Part shown: positions 53,939 through 63,289 of the stretch, in pieces
Layout of the letters: the number at the start of each line of letters is the position of its first letter
How positions within the stretch are numbered: position 1 is the first letter of the stretch
Assembly (NCBI GenBank): GCA_029262895.1
Contig: JAJCYM010000048.1
Coordinates: 62,001 to 126,000, forward strand
DNA length: 64,000 nt
Direction: 5' to 3'
From: Roseivirga sp.
GTDB taxonomy: Bacteria > Bacteroidota > Bacteroidia > Cytophagales > Cyclobacteriaceae
Notes under the pieces: model-generated
Databases searched by the model: none
Told to the model about the DNA's origin: nothing
The model's input: only the letters and a program-made list of their open reading frames with translations
Translations under genes and position numbers: made by a program

Positions 53939-54535
53939 ATGTTGCTCTCAAGTTTTACCCCAGACAAGATTGAGGTGGGCTGCGATGAAGCTGGCCGCGG
54001 ACCTCTGGCCGGACCTGTTGTCGCTTCGGCAGTAATTTTCCCTAAAGATTACAAAAACAAGCTGTTGGATGATTCTAAGAAACTCACTAAGGCCAACAGA
54101 GAATTATTGGAAATGGAGGTCAAACGAGATGCCATTTGCTGGGCCGTTGCCGAAGTGTCTCACACGGAAATCGATAGCATCAACATTCTCAATGCTTCAT
54201 TTTTAGCCATGCATAGGGCCATAGAAATGCTTAAAGAGATTCCTGAACTCATCTTGGTTGATGGCAACAGGTTCAAACCTTATCAGAAAATTCCTTATGA
54301 ATGTATAGTTAAAGGAGACGGAAAATACCTGTCCATTGCAGGGGCATCCATTCTTGCTAAAACCTACAGGGATAACCTAATGGAAGAAGCGGCACTGAAA
54401 TACCCGGGCTATGGCTGGGAAACCAATGCTGGCTATCCTACACAAAAACACAGAGATGCTATTAAGGCATTAGGACCCACTCCGCTGCATCGAATGTCGT
54501 TTAGGCTTTTGCCTGAGCAACTGGATATATTTTGA
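53939..54535 (+). CDS. rnhB: Ribonuclease HII
   Basis: A 198-residue type 2 RNase H, removing ribonucleotides from DNA and RNA from RNA-DNA hybrids. The catalytic start CDEAGRGPLAGPV (15-27; D16, E17) and the later ILVDGN and GDGKYLSIAGASILAKTYRD are conserved. Length is standard. It is divergent from the Nudix/MATE operon with 59 bases between starts. A hairpin follows its stop. Confidence 0.96.
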   Translation: MLLSSFTPDKIEVGCDEAGRGPLAGPVVASAVIFPKDYKNKLLDDSKKLTKANRELLEMEVKRDAICWAVAEVSHTEIDSINILNASFLAMHRAIEMLKEIPELILVDGNRFKPYQKIPYECIVKGDGKYLSIAGASILAKTYRDNLMEEAALKYPGYGWETNAGYPTQKHRDAIKALGPTPLHRMSFRLLPEQLDIF

Positions 54536-54578
54536 TAGGAGTAGGAATCACCAAGTCACCTTGAGTAACAGTGTACGT

Positions 54579-54613
54579 GAGTCATCGGGTGACTTAAAGT
54601 CACCCGATGACTC
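54579..54613. terminator. Hairpin downstream of rnhB
   Basis: GAGTCATCGGGTGAC pairs perfectly with GTCACCCGATGACTC around TTAAA. TTTTTT begins about 12 bases further on, so termination is likely but not certain. Confidence 0.55.
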
Positions 54614-54647
54614 AATCAATAGATCTTTTTTAGTCTAATAAGGTCAA

Positions 54648-54679
54648 ACAAAAAACCACCATTCTATTAAAATGGTGGT
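54648..54679 (-). terminator. Terminator of the NTF2-like gene
   Basis: On the minus strand, ACCACCATT and AATGGTGGT form a nine-base stem followed by a run of T (the A-run at 54650-54655). Confidence 0.8.
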
Positions 54680-54703
54680 CTAAAACTTGATTTTCGAATT
54701 TTC

Positions 54704-55168
54704 TTAATGCTTGTGGTACACCTTGGCCACTATTCTCCAACCACTCTCAAACTTCAGCAGGCTCAGGTAGTCAGTATAGACATGCTTACCTTGGTTGTGA
54801 AGTTCGATTTTCACTTGTGCCGCATCACCAGTCACATCCACGTTGGCAAACTTATGATTCCACTTGTTTTTGGCATCGCTAAAGTCATAGCCATTTGCTT
54901 TTCTCTTGGCTACCCCATCAGCCCAAACTTTGATTGGGTATTTGCTTATTGCTTCACCTTTGGGTGAGTAAATTGCAAAATCTTCATGGAACCCTTTTTT
55001 CATAGCTTCGGCATCAAGCTCGTTAAAAGCTCCATGAACGTAAGAAGTAAGCACTAAATTCTTGACCTCCTCCATTTCAGCTGCATTCTTGTCTTCTTTG
55101 AGTTTAAATCCTACAGCGGAGATACTGACTATACAGATCAGCGCCAGAATAATTTGACCTTTTTTCAT
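54704..55168 (-). CDS. Exported NTF2-like (Lumazine_bd-type) protein
   Basis: A 154-residue protein with N-terminal hydrophobic signal or anchor (about 5-20). The rest is a single NTF2/SnoaL-like cone: NLVLTSYVHGAFNELDAEAM, KGFHEDFAIYSP, AAQVKIELHNQGKHVYTDYL and the final GWRIVAKVYHKH. Such small pockets bind or transform varied ligands; some resemble the Lumazine_bd_2 group. No function is claimed. It is a single gene with its own terminator. Confidence 0.83.
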   Translation of the reverse strand: MKKGQIILALICIVSISAVGFKLKEDKNAAEMEEVKNLVLTSYVHGAFNELDAEAMKKGFHEDFAIYSPKGEAISKYPIKVWADGVAKRKANGYDFSDAKNKWNHKFANVDVTGDAAQVKIELHNQGKHVYTDYLSLLKFESGWRIVAKVYHKH

Positions 55169-55220
55169 TTCTTTAAGTTTTGATGATTTGATTAAATGAA
55201 TTTAGGAGAAATTTAACCCA

Positions 55221-55251
55221 ATAAAAAAGGGACGCCTTAAAAGCATCCCTT
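55221..55251 (-). terminator. Terminator of the large permease gene
   Basis: On the minus strand, AAGGGATGC pairs with GCGTCCCTT around TTTTAAG (one mismatch), then a T-run (the A-run at 55223-55228). Confidence 0.75.
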
Positions 55252-55271
55252 GAACAAATCATCGAACAACC

Positions 55272-57653
55272 TTATTCGTACCTGAGAGACTCCACAGGAT
55301 TTCTTTTAGCCGCACCAACTACCTTTCCGGAAATTGACAAAAACGAGATGAGTAAGATTGAAAATACTGGTAGCACAATCGTTAAAAAGTTGACTTGCAT
55401 ATGGTAGGTCCATATCATTCCCATTAAAAGCCCTGTCAGCATATATGCCGCAACGGCTCCCAGCAAAGCGCTGATTCCTACTACTATCAGGAATGGTCTA
55501 TTAATGATTCCCGTGATTTTTGGAATCGAAGCTCCCAAAACCTTTCTGATTCCAATCTCCTTGGTTCGACTTAAAATATTGATAGAAACTAAAGTAAACA
55601 ACCCTACTGCCGAGAGGATAACGGCTATAATTGATAGAAATATAAAGATAGCAACGATGTTCTTGTTGACATCTCTTGCACCGCCCAATATATCTTGATT
55701 ATGAATCAAAACATTGCTTGGGCGATCCGGAATTACTTCTGCCCAGACACCTTCTAAATAATCATCCATCTCTCCCAATTTGGAAGGGGCAACTTTGACC
55801 ACAACTGTATTGACTTCATCATCATTACGAAGCCTCAGCATTGTTGGAACCATCTCGTCAAAAAGACCAAATACATAGAAATCTTTTACTACGCCAACCA
55901 CATTATATCTGATTGTATCATAAAGTGTCACCTGTTTTCCGAGTGGATCATCCCATCCAAAGGCACCAGCCATTCGCTCATTAATAATTACGCCAGACTG
56001 TCTATCAGTCTCCCTGTTTTCAGCGCTAAATGATCGACCCTGCAGCATTCTCAATTCGGCCAGTTCTATATAGTCCATCCCAATATCCATAACAGTTACC
56101 TGGTTTTCGGTGTCCTCACTTTTAATCAACCCTGATGACGAACCCCAGCCAATATGATGTCTTGTTGAGGCGGTCATTTCAATGTTCGGGTTTTGAGCAA
56201 TTTGAGCTTTAAATCTCTCAGCCTCTGACGGATCACTGGTTTGAACAATCAACATGCTTTCCTTGTCATATCCCTGATCAAGTTTCTCCTGATAAGTTGA
56301 GTTTTGAATAAATGCGAATCCGGAAATAAGTGCCAGAACAGAAATCATAAATTGGAATCCCAATAATACTTTTGATAGAATACTGGAGCTGTCCAATTTT
56401 AATGTTCCTCTTAAGATTGCAACTGGTTTGAATTTACTTACATATAATGCCGGATAGCCCCCCGCCACTAATGCTGTCCCTAACAGTACAGCCGATAGGA
56501 AAATGACCAATGGAGGATTTTCCTGTAGGCTCAGAATTACCGTCATATTTGGCCACATGTCGCTGTATTTTGGTACTAACCAGCTAGCAAACAATAGCCC
56601 AAATCCAAGGGCTAATAGGCAGAGTAAAAGATTCTCAGCCAAAAATTGAAATATCATTTGCGCACGGCTTCCTCCTACAGTTTTTCTTATACCAATCTCC
56701 TTAAGTCGTTTGTTGGACATAGCAATTGCGGTATTCGTAAAATTGAAACAGGCCAAAAGCAAAATAAGGAAGGCCATGATACCGGGTGCACTTATATGTG
56801 CTTTATTCAATGCCTCATTTCCCAAATTCGTGCCATTGTAATCTCTTTGTACGTTTGGTAGATTTGCCATTGGTACCATCCAAAAGTCGGTAACCAGAAA
56901 ATCAGGTCTTACTGCGTTCTGGGCTGCAGTATGTTTCTTCAGCGCTTGGGGTACATTAAAAGCTGCGGTGGGATTATCGGTTTGAATGAATATACCATCA
57001 ACCCATACCGTCCAATCACCTTTTTCAACGTCCCTAAACCGGTGAAAATTCTCAAAATGTGAGATTAATTGGAATTGAAGGGTACTTAGCTGATCTGGTT
57101 CTGTAAAAACGCCTCCGACTGTCAGCAGCAGGTTCGGTTTTCCGGAAACAATAACTTCCAGGGTTTCGCCCACCGCATCTTCTTTCCCAAATAATGATAT
57201 GGCCGCGCGATCAGAGATCAATACCGTGGAGAGTTCTTTAAAACTATTCTTATCCCCATACTTGAGCGGAAAACTGAACATATCCAGAAAATCGTCATCA
57301 ACAAATCCGAAAGTACGGTTGAATATATTGTTGTCCTTTTTGATAGTAACACCGGTTCTTTCGAATCTTGAATATCCCTTTAAACCTGGTACATCATTTT
57401 CAATCATTGGTCCCAGGGCCATTGGAGCCAGTCCATATTTTATTGAAGAACCTTGAAAATCGCGAATTGTCGAAACCATATAGATTTCATCATAATTCTC
57501 ATGTTGCTCGTCATAGGACATCGCAAAATCGTAGTTCAGATAGGCCACGATACAGCAGGCGAGTGCCAGACCAAGTCCGATTATATTAATGAAGACAAAT
57601 AGCTTGCTCTTCAGCAAACTCCTGAGTGTGACTTTAAAGAAATTCTTAAACAT
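55272..57653 (-). CDS. FtsX/MacB-type ABC transporter permease
   Basis: A 793-residue permease starting at ATG 57653; the frame extends 25 codons further upstream, but MFKNFFKVTLRSLLKSKLF is the usual family start. It has one N-terminal helix, a large MacB-PCD periplasmic domain (about 50-265), an FtsX core of three helices (about 290-400), then a second periplasmic domain and another FtsX core ending at NPVESLRYE. The motif KEIGIRKTVGGS and, in the second half, KEIGIRKVLGAS mark the two repeats. Such fused permeases are common in Cytophagales. The ATPase is not adjacent. Confidence 0.9.
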   Translation of the reverse strand: MFKNFFKVTLRSLLKSKLFVFINIIGLGLALACCIVAYLNYDFAMSYDEQHENYDEIYMVSTIRDFQGSSIKYGLAPMALGPMIENDVPGLKGYSRFERTGVTIKKDNNIFNRTFGFVDDDFLDMFSFPLKYGDKNSFKELSTVLISDRAAISLFGKEDAVGETLEVIVSGKPNLLLTVGGVFTEPDQLSTLQFQLISHFENFHRFRDVEKGDWTVWVDGIFIQTDNPTAAFNVPQALKKHTAAQNAVRPDFLVTDFWMVPMANLPNVQRDYNGTNLGNEALNKAHISAPGIMAFLILLLACFNFTNTAIAMSNKRLKEIGIRKTVGGSRAQMIFQFLAENLLLCLLALGFGLLFASWLVPKYSDMWPNMTVILSLQENPPLVIFLSAVLLGTALVAGGYPALYVSKFKPVAILRGTLKLDSSSILSKVLLGFQFMISVLALISGFAFIQNSTYQEKLDQGYDKESMLIVQTSDPSEAERFKAQIAQNPNIEMTASTRHHIGWGSSSGLIKSEDTENQVTVMDIGMDYIELAELRMLQGRSFSAENRETDRQSGVIINERMAGAFGWDDPLGKQVTLYDTIRYNVVGVVKDFYVFGLFDEMVPTMLRLRNDDEVNTVVVKVAPSKLGEMDDYLEGVWAEVIPDRPSNVLIHNQDILGGARDVNKNIVAIFIFLSIIAVILSAVGLFTLVSINILSRTKEIGIRKVLGASIPKITGIINRPFLIVVGISALLGAVAAYMLTGLLMGMIWTYHMQVNFLTIVLPVFSILLISFLSISGKVVGAAKRNPVESLRYE

Positions 57654-57911
57654 AGTTTTGACCTTTTGGTTTGAGTTATTGAATAATTGACGAAGGAAGC
57701 GACATCCCTCGTTACAGAGTTTCTTCACTTCTTCGTCAATCGTTATTTTGAGTTCTCTGGATAGTAGATGTTAAACGAATCTTCAAGGTTGCACTTTAAC
57801 CGTTATTTTAATCAAATAAGACTTTATTGAAGTCCTCTTCAAATTTCCATGTATTTCAGGTCTGATTATTTAGCTCAATGTTTAGTTTTGTCAACGATTA
57901 AAAAAACACCC

Positions 57912-59000
57912 ATGGATTTAAAGAAAGTAGCAATCAACGACATTCACGAGGGACTTGGCGCAAAGATGGTTCCTTTTGCAGGCTATAATATGCCTGTTAG
58001 ATATTCTTCTGACATTGAAGAGCACCAAACTGTAAGGAATGGTGTGGGAGTCTTTGACGTCTCTCATATGGGTGAGTTTGTCCTTGAAGGACCAGAGGCC
58101 TTGGATTTAATCCAACGTGTTACCAGCAATGATGCCTCAACTTTGGTTGATGGGCAAGCACAATACTCTTGTCTCCCCAATGAGGATGGAGGAATTGTCG
58201 ATGATCTTCTTGTCTATCGTTTGAAGGAAGACCAATATATGTTGGTCGTCAATGCCTCCAATATTGAGAAGGATTGGAATTGGATCTCTAAATACAATAC
58301 CAAGGGGGTGAAGATGATGAATGTCTCTGACAGCCATTCCTTATTCGCAGTTCAAGGACCAAAGGCCATAGAAGCACTTCAGTCCTTAACTTCGGTTAAC
58401 CTTTCCGAGGTTGGTTTTTACACTTTCGTGGTTGGTCCATTTGCTGGAGTTGATCATATTATCATTTCGGCCACCGGATATACCGGAGCTGGTGGTTTTG
58501 AGCTCTATGTCTCCAATGAACATGCAGAAAGTGTTTGGAAACAAATCTTTGAAGCTGGTAAGGAATACGATATCAAACCGATCGGTCTGGGTGCTCGCGA
58601 CACTTTGAGGCTGGAAATGGGTTATTGCCTATACGGGAATGATATCGATGATACCACCTCTCCCCTAGAAGCAGGGCTTGGCTGGGTGACCAAGTTTACC
58701 AAAGAATTCACCAATTCAGCTAATCTGCTAAAACAAAAAGAAGAAGGCATTACCAAAAAATTGGTGGCCTTTAAAATGATCGATCGTGGCATTCCAAGAA
58801 GTCACTACGAAATATTAGACCTTGAGGAAAACAAGATTGGCGAAGTCACTTCAGGTACACAGTCTCCATCTCTTGGTTATGGTGTCGGCTTGGGTTATGT
58901 AACCAAGGCACAAAGCAAATTGGGTACTGAAATTCTGATCGCGGTTAGAAATCGAAAATTGAAGGCTGAAATTGTAAGACTCCCTTTCTATAAGGCATGA
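57912..59000 (+). CDS. gcvT: Glycine cleavage system aminomethyltransferase (T protein)
   Basis: A 362-residue enzyme that passes the aminomethyl methylene to tetrahydrofolate during glycine breakdown. [61 protein letters not shown] and [17 protein letters not shown] are all family signatures. Start set at ATG 57912, because an in-frame ATG 21 codons earlier adds residues absent from the family. gcvH and gcvP are elsewhere. It overlaps comB by 4 bases. Confidence 0.96.
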   Translation: MDLKKVAINDIHEGLGAKMVPFAGYNMPVRYSSDIEEHQTVRNGVGVFDVSHMGEFVLEGPEALDLIQRVTSNDASTLVDGQAQYSCLPNEDGGIVDDLLVYRLKEDQYMLVVNASNIEKDWNWISKYNTKGVKMMNVSDSHSLFAVQGPKAIEALQSLTSVNLSEVGFYTFVVGPFAGVDHIIISATGYTGAGGFELYVSNEHAESVWKQIFEAGKEYDIKPIGLGARDTLRLEMGYCLYGNDIDDTTSPLEAGLGWVTKFTKEFTNSANLLKQKEEGITKKLVAFKMIDRGIPRSHYEILDLEENKIGEVTSGTQSPSLGYGVGLGYVTKAQSKLGTEILIAVRNRKLKAEIVRLPFYKA

Positions 59001-59698
59001 AGCAAGTAGACGTTTGTTTCTCCCCAGACTTAATTCATCAATATGATATTAGTGACCACAATGTAGTGGTCATTGATATTTTAAGAGCTACCTCTTGCAT
59101 GGTAGCTGGCTTGGGTTCAGGTGTTCAGAGCATCACTCCTGTGGCTACCGTTGAAGAATGTGAGGCTCTTGGGGCCAAAGGCTATGTAATGGCGGGAGAA
59201 CGAGGCGGTCAAAAGCTACCGCAATTTGATCTCGGCAATTCCCCTTTCGAGTACATGAAACCTGAATGGAAAGGCAAGAAAATTGCGACAACCACCACCA
59301 ACGGCACCCGATGCATTGAGCTTTCCAAAGGAGCACCCGAAATAACTATTGGGGCATTCTTAAATCTGTCAGCACTTGTGGAACACCTTCAAACTAAAGA
59401 GGAGAATGTCCTTCTATTCTGTGCCGCCTGGAAGGGGAAATTCAATCTGGAAGACAGCCTGTTCGCAGGAGCAGTTTGTAGTCTCTTGAAAAAAGACTTT
59501 GAAATGGTGAGTGATGCAGCCAAAAGCGCTTTCTATCTCCACCAATCCATGTCAGAAGATATTGAATACTATATCAGTCGATCCAACCATGCTTCCAGAC
59601 TATCTGGTTTTCAGGCACAGGAAGACATTGGTTATTGTGCTAAAATAGATGAGTTTGACATTGTACCTATGCTCAAGGGTGACGAGTTGGTCGTCTAA
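58997..59698 (+). CDS. comB: ComB-like 2-phosphosulfolactate phosphatase
   Basis: A 233-residue enzyme of the ComB family, a Mg-dependent acid phosphatase. [40 protein letters not shown] and [16 protein letters not shown] are family signatures. In methanogens it makes sulfolactate for coenzyme M; in bacteria the product may feed sulfonate metabolism. No comA or comC is near. The ATGA overlap with gcvT ties it to that transcript. Biological role here is uncertain. Confidence 0.9.
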   Translation: MKQVDVCFSPDLIHQYDISDHNVVVIDILRATSCMVAGLGSGVQSITPVATVEECEALGAKGYVMAGERGGQKLPQFDLGNSPFEYMKPEWKGKKIATTTTNGTRCIELSKGAPEITIGAFLNLSALVEHLQTKEENVLLFCAAWKGKFNLEDSLFAGAVCSLLKKDFEMVSDAAKSAFYLHQSMSEDIEYYISRSNHASRLSGFQAQEDIGYCAKIDEFDIVPMLKGDELVV

Positions 59699-59712
59699 TC
59701 AATTCGCGAAAT

Positions 59713-60057
59713 TTAAGACTTCAGCTTATCATTGTTATGATGCCGATCTTTATCTCGGCTGCTTTTTCGGGCCATTCTCTGTTCCCAGGCCGCTTGTAAA
59801 TCCACACCTGTTTGATTGGCCAGGCAAACCACCACAAACAAAACGTCTGCCAGCTCTTCCCCCAGATCTTTACTTTTGTCTGAGTCCTTCTCTGATTGTT
59901 CCCCATATCTGCGAGCCATAATCCTGGCCACTTCTCCCACTTCCTCAGTAAGTTGCGCCATATTCGTGAGCTCATTGAAATAACGCACACCGAACTCCTT
60001 AATCCAATCATCTACTTCAGATTGAACCCCTCTTAAGCCTTTGGTCTCTTCACTCAT
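59713..60057 (-). CDS. MazG-like nucleotide pyrophosphohydrolase
   Basis: A 114-residue all-helical MazG-type protein. The metal-binding acidic pairs are EEVGEVARI (about 38-46) and DLGEELADVLF (about 65-75), in the EExxE...ExxD pattern. Such enzymes clean up odd NTPs. A Ser/Lys/His-rich, poorly ordered tail ends the protein. It begins 3 bases after dtd, in a leftward pair, and converges with comB. Confidence 0.9.
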   Translation of the reverse strand: MSEETKGLRGVQSEVDDWIKEFGVRYFNELTNMAQLTEEVGEVARIMARRYGEQSEKDSDKSKDLGEELADVLFVVVCLANQTGVDLQAAWEQRMARKSSRDKDRHHNNDKLKS

Positions 60058-60060
60058 AAT

Positions 60061-60513
60061 TCACTTTTTATCTTTTGTATCAATGATAATGGTAACCGGG
60101 CCATCGTTGATCAGGCTCACTTTCATATCTGCTCCAAACTCACCCGTTTGAACAGGTTTGCCTAAATCCTTGGATAATTGTTGCACGAAACCTTCGTACA
60201 ATGGAATGGCAGTTTCAGGCCGTGCGGCTTTAATGTATGAAGGTCGATTGCCTTTTTTTGTACTGGCCTGCAAAGTAAACTGGCTTAATACCAAGGCTTC
60301 TCCATCAGCATCCAAAAGGCTCCTGTTCATTACCTCAGCTTCATCAGGGAAAATTCGCAGGTTGCAAATTTTTCTGCAAAGCCATTCGATGTCCTCTTGG
60401 CTATCGGCCTCCTCAATGCCCAGCAAAATCATAAGGCCATTGCCAATTGAAGATTTCACTTCTTGATTTATCGTCACTGAAGACTCCGAAACTCTTTGAA
60501 TTACTGCAATCAT
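60061..60513 (-). CDS. dtd: D-aminoacyl-tRNA deacylase
   Basis: A 150-residue enzyme removing D-amino acids (and glycine misloaded on tRNA-Ala) from tRNA. The motif SQFTLQAS (77-84), with the general active-site strand, and the C-terminal NDGPVTI with cross-subunit Gly-Pro are both intact. Length matches. It is first in a two-gene leftward unit with MazG and divergent from the following membrane gene. Confidence 0.96.
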   Translation of the reverse strand: MIAVIQRVSESSVTINQEVKSSIGNGLMILLGIEEADSQEDIEWLCRKICNLRIFPDEAEVMNRSLLDADGEALVLSQFTLQASTKKGNRPSYIKAARPETAIPLYEGFVQQLSKDLGKPVQTGEFGADMKVSLINDGPVTIIIDTKDKK

Positions 60514-60573
60514 AGCTGAGCAAAAAACCTGATTATTAATTTAGGATTCAAGTTAATTGTATAAATTGATTTC

Positions 60574-61749
60574 ATGCGAATCCGCCTTTATTGGCTTGTT
60601 GTTTTTCTAATTATTACCGCGGGTGCCTTCATGGCATATCAACAATATCAGGCACCGCTCTCCTATCGTTTTGCCGAACAATTTGATGGAAATGACTACG
60701 AAGGTATTTATGATTTCTTCAATGGCAACTCGTCACAATATCATGTTTCAGCTCCGTTTCATTCCAGAATATTTGTTCCCTATCTCGCCTCTTTAGTAGG
60801 TTCTGAGCGAATCATAGAAGATTTTACGACTATCAATCTCATCTTCGTTTTGTTGTCAGTGGCTATGTTATTTCTTCTTTGGAGGGATTTGGGTTTTGAC
60901 CTTAAGTGGTTTGTCTTTGGCCTTTTCTGGCTACTCTTCCATTGGACAGGGATTGTCCGTCTGAACATCTTTGATCCCATTACAGTAGATGTACCGCTGT
61001 ATTTGTTTCAGGCTTTGTTCTTATGGCTAATTCTGAAACGAAGATTCATGTGGCTTCTCCTCCTGGGGCCTGTGGCCACTGCCCAAAAGGAGTCCTTCAT
61101 AGCACTACTTTTTGTGCTCACCATTTATGGGTGGTACCACAACAGAAAACAACAGGATGGTTATTATGAGCTCAAATGGATTATCAGTGCCTTTATGCTT
61201 TCCTTACTCACCAAATGGGTTTTGAACTTTTATTTTCCGCCAATCGAAGCAGGCCGGGGAGCCATAATCACCATACTTTTTCATATGAGAGAATTGGTTT
61301 ATCATCCATTCCAACTTGTCAGATGGATGGCAGCGTTCTTTATGGCTTTTGGCCCCATGCTTATTGCAGCCACCCTGGCACTTGGAAGGAAAAGGCACTA
61401 TGATAATCGAAGGAACCTACTCGTACTCTTTTCTTTGGTGTATGCCTTCTTCGGTATCTTTGCCGGTGGTGATATGACCCGCATTATCTATCTGGGCTTT
61501 CCATTTATAATGACCCTTATTGCTTTTGCGCTTAAAGAATTGGAGACAAAACTGTTTTGGACTCTTGCCTTGCTTTCCGTTCCTCTTATGTTTTTGACCA
61601 AAAACATTCCTGACCCGGCATTTGAGTGGGAAAGCTGGACCAGTTGGTATCCAGAGTTTGCCCCATTGCAATTTGTACTTATTTACACGGGATACGCCTT
61701 GGTGTCTATCGCTATCATTTGGTCAATAAGAAAGAGAATCTGGCAATAA
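60574..61749 (+). CDS. Polytopic membrane protein, unknown function
   Basis: A 391-residue protein with about eleven to twelve membrane spans over its whole length. A first periplasmic loop (about 24-85) contains EQFDGNDYEGIYDFFNGNSS and PFHSRIFVPYL. The arrangement of one long first loop and repeated Trp-rich helices (FWLLFHWTGIVRLNIFDP) recalls GT-C glycosyltransferases, but I do not see a clear catalytic acidic motif. Single gene; no family name is claimed. Confidence 0.75.
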   Translation: MRIRLYWLVVFLIITAGAFMAYQQYQAPLSYRFAEQFDGNDYEGIYDFFNGNSSQYHVSAPFHSRIFVPYLASLVGSERIIEDFTTINLIFVLLSVAMLFLLWRDLGFDLKWFVFGLFWLLFHWTGIVRLNIFDPITVDVPLYLFQALFLWLILKRRFMWLLLLGPVATAQKESFIALLFVLTIYGWYHNRKQQDGYYELKWIISAFMLSLLTKWVLNFYFPPIEAGRGAIITILFHMRELVYHPFQLVRWMAAFFMAFGPMLIAATLALGRKRHYDNRRNLLVLFSLVYAFFGIFAGGDMTRIIYLGFPFIMTLIAFALKELETKLFWTLALLSVPLMFLTKNIPDPAFEWESWTSWYPEFAPLQFVLIYTGYALVSIAIIWSIRKRIWQ

Positions 61750-61792
61750 TAGAATTCAGTTATTTACATAATATCCCTTAATTGCGGCCTGC

Positions 61793-62311
61793 ATGGAAAA
61801 ATCACTTTGTGAGGAGGAAGTATACAATCGGGTTTATCGACAAAACTTTGAGAAACTGAGGAACCTCATTTACTATAAATGTGGTGATCTGGACGAGGCC
61901 GGTGATATTGCTCAGGAGTCTTTCATCCGCCTGTGGGCAAAATGTGCCGATGTTATTCTGGAACAGGTTTCAGGTTATGTTTATACCATCGCCAACAGGC
62001 TCTTTCTCAGTAAAATGCGGTCGAACAAAGTCGCTCTCAAGTTCGAAAAATCCCAAGAGCTCCAGCATAATACAGAAGATCCACTCTTCCTGCTTAGAAC
62101 TGATGAATTTAGGTCTCAAATAGAAACGGCCATCTCCGAACTTCCCGAAGGACAAAGAGAAGCCTTTATGTTAAACAGGATTGATAAGTATACTTATAAG
62201 GAAATTGCTGAAATGCTGGAGATCAGTCAAACAGCTGTGGAGAAGAGAATTACCAAGGCCTTAATCAAGCTTAGAGATAAAATTGAGGAATTTAGAGATT
62301 ATAAAATATAA
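61793..62311 (+). CDS. ECF RNA polymerase sigma factor
   Basis: A 172-residue sigma-70 factor of ECF type. Region 2 includes LRNLIYYKCGDLDEAGDIAQ and FIRLWAKCADV; region 4 is ISELPEGQREAFMLNRIDKY, then TYKEIAEMLEISQTAVEKRI. Length is typical. It precedes a FecR-type anti-sigma factor and a TonB receptor with an STN-like domain, the standard Bacteroidetes cell-surface signalling set. Start ATG follows TAATTGCG at 61779. Confidence 0.94.
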   Translation: MEKSLCEEEVYNRVYRQNFEKLRNLIYYKCGDLDEAGDIAQESFIRLWAKCADVILEQVSGYVYTIANRLFLSKMRSNKVALKFEKSQELQHNTEDPLFLLRTDEFRSQIETAISELPEGQREAFMLNRIDKYTYKEIAEMLEISQTAVEKRITKALIKLRDKIEEFRDYKI

Positions 62312-62351
62312 GGGGGTTGGGTATGCCTGATAGACAAACGTTGTATAAGCA

Positions 62352-63269
62352 GTGAGTGAGAATCTTGAAAATAATAACCTCCTGGCGCGCTGGCTCAATA
62401 ATGATTTGAGTGAAGAAGAACGCGAACAACTTGCCAAAACCCAAGGACTGGATGACCTGAAAGCGGTTGTCGATGATATCAGTACCTGGAAGTTACCAGC
62501 AGTTGATATTGAAAAAGGGCTAGAAGAAGCGCGAAAATCTGCTGTTCCAGAAAAGAAGAGTACCATTAGCATCTCAATGCGCCCTTTAATGCGATATGCT
62601 GCTGCCATTATATTTTTAGCAGTGGCCTATTTCGGTGGCAAGCAACTGTTTGACCCCCAAAATATCTTGGTTGAAACTGGTCTTTCTCAGCACACTGTGC
62701 ATGAATTACCAGATGGGTCACTCGTAACCTTGGGACCACAATCGAGACTGGAGTACAAAAAGAAGAACTGGGAAGAAAATAGAGCAACCAACCTGATCGG
62801 TCAGGGCTTTTTTGATGTCGAAAAGGGATCAACCTTTGCTGTTGCCACCAATCTGGGCACCATCACGGTTTTAGGAACCGAGTTTGATATTCTGGAAGCC
62901 GGAAACAAATTAGCAGTCAATTGTTTTGAAGGGCGAGTGCAGGTAAGTGTAGCCGGGAAGCAAGAAATCCTGAGTGCACTCCAAGGTCTGATCTTTAATC
63001 AAGGTGAGATCAAAAGAGATTCAATAACAATCAATAGGCCTACCTGGCTTTCTGGTCGAAGTACTTTTAGTAATGCTGCTCTCTCCAATGTAATAATCGA
63101 GCTGAAACGTTATTATGATGTTGATATGACCTTGCCGAATCAATACACAAGCTTACCTTTTAGTGGAAGTTTCCAGCATAACGACCTGGCCGCTGCCCTC
63201 CGCAGTATCTTGGTACCTTTGGAAATTACATATAGCTTGTCAGCCGAGGGAAAAGTTGTTTTTGACTAA
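62352..63269 (+). CDS. FecR-family anti-sigma factor
   Basis: A 305-residue inner-membrane regulator, starting at GTG. The N-terminal cytoplasmic helices (1-70: LLARWLNNDLSEEEREQL) bind the sigma factor. One membrane span (about 77-92, RYAAAIIFLAVAYFGG) leads to the periplasmic FecR beta-domain (HTVHELPDGSLVTLGPQSRL, GTITVLGTEFDI) and a C-terminal DUF4974-like region (ELKRYYDVDMTLPNQYTSLP). It is expected to hold the sigma factor inactive until the receptor signals. It lies 40 bases after the sigma gene. Confidence 0.93.
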   Translation: MSENLENNNLLARWLNNDLSEEEREQLAKTQGLDDLKAVVDDISTWKLPAVDIEKGLEEARKSAVPEKKSTISISMRPLMRYAAAIIFLAVAYFGGKQLFDPQNILVETGLSQHTVHELPDGSLVTLGPQSRLEYKKKNWEENRATNLIGQGFFDVEKGSTFAVATNLGTITVLGTEFDILEAGNKLAVNCFEGRVQVSVAGKQEILSALQGLIFNQGEIKRDSITINRPTWLSGRSTFSNAALSNVIIELKRYYDVDMTLPNQYTSLPFSGSFQHNDLAAALRSILVPLEITYSLSAEGKVVFD

Positions 63270-63289
63270 ATCCTCCTACATCTTTATAC

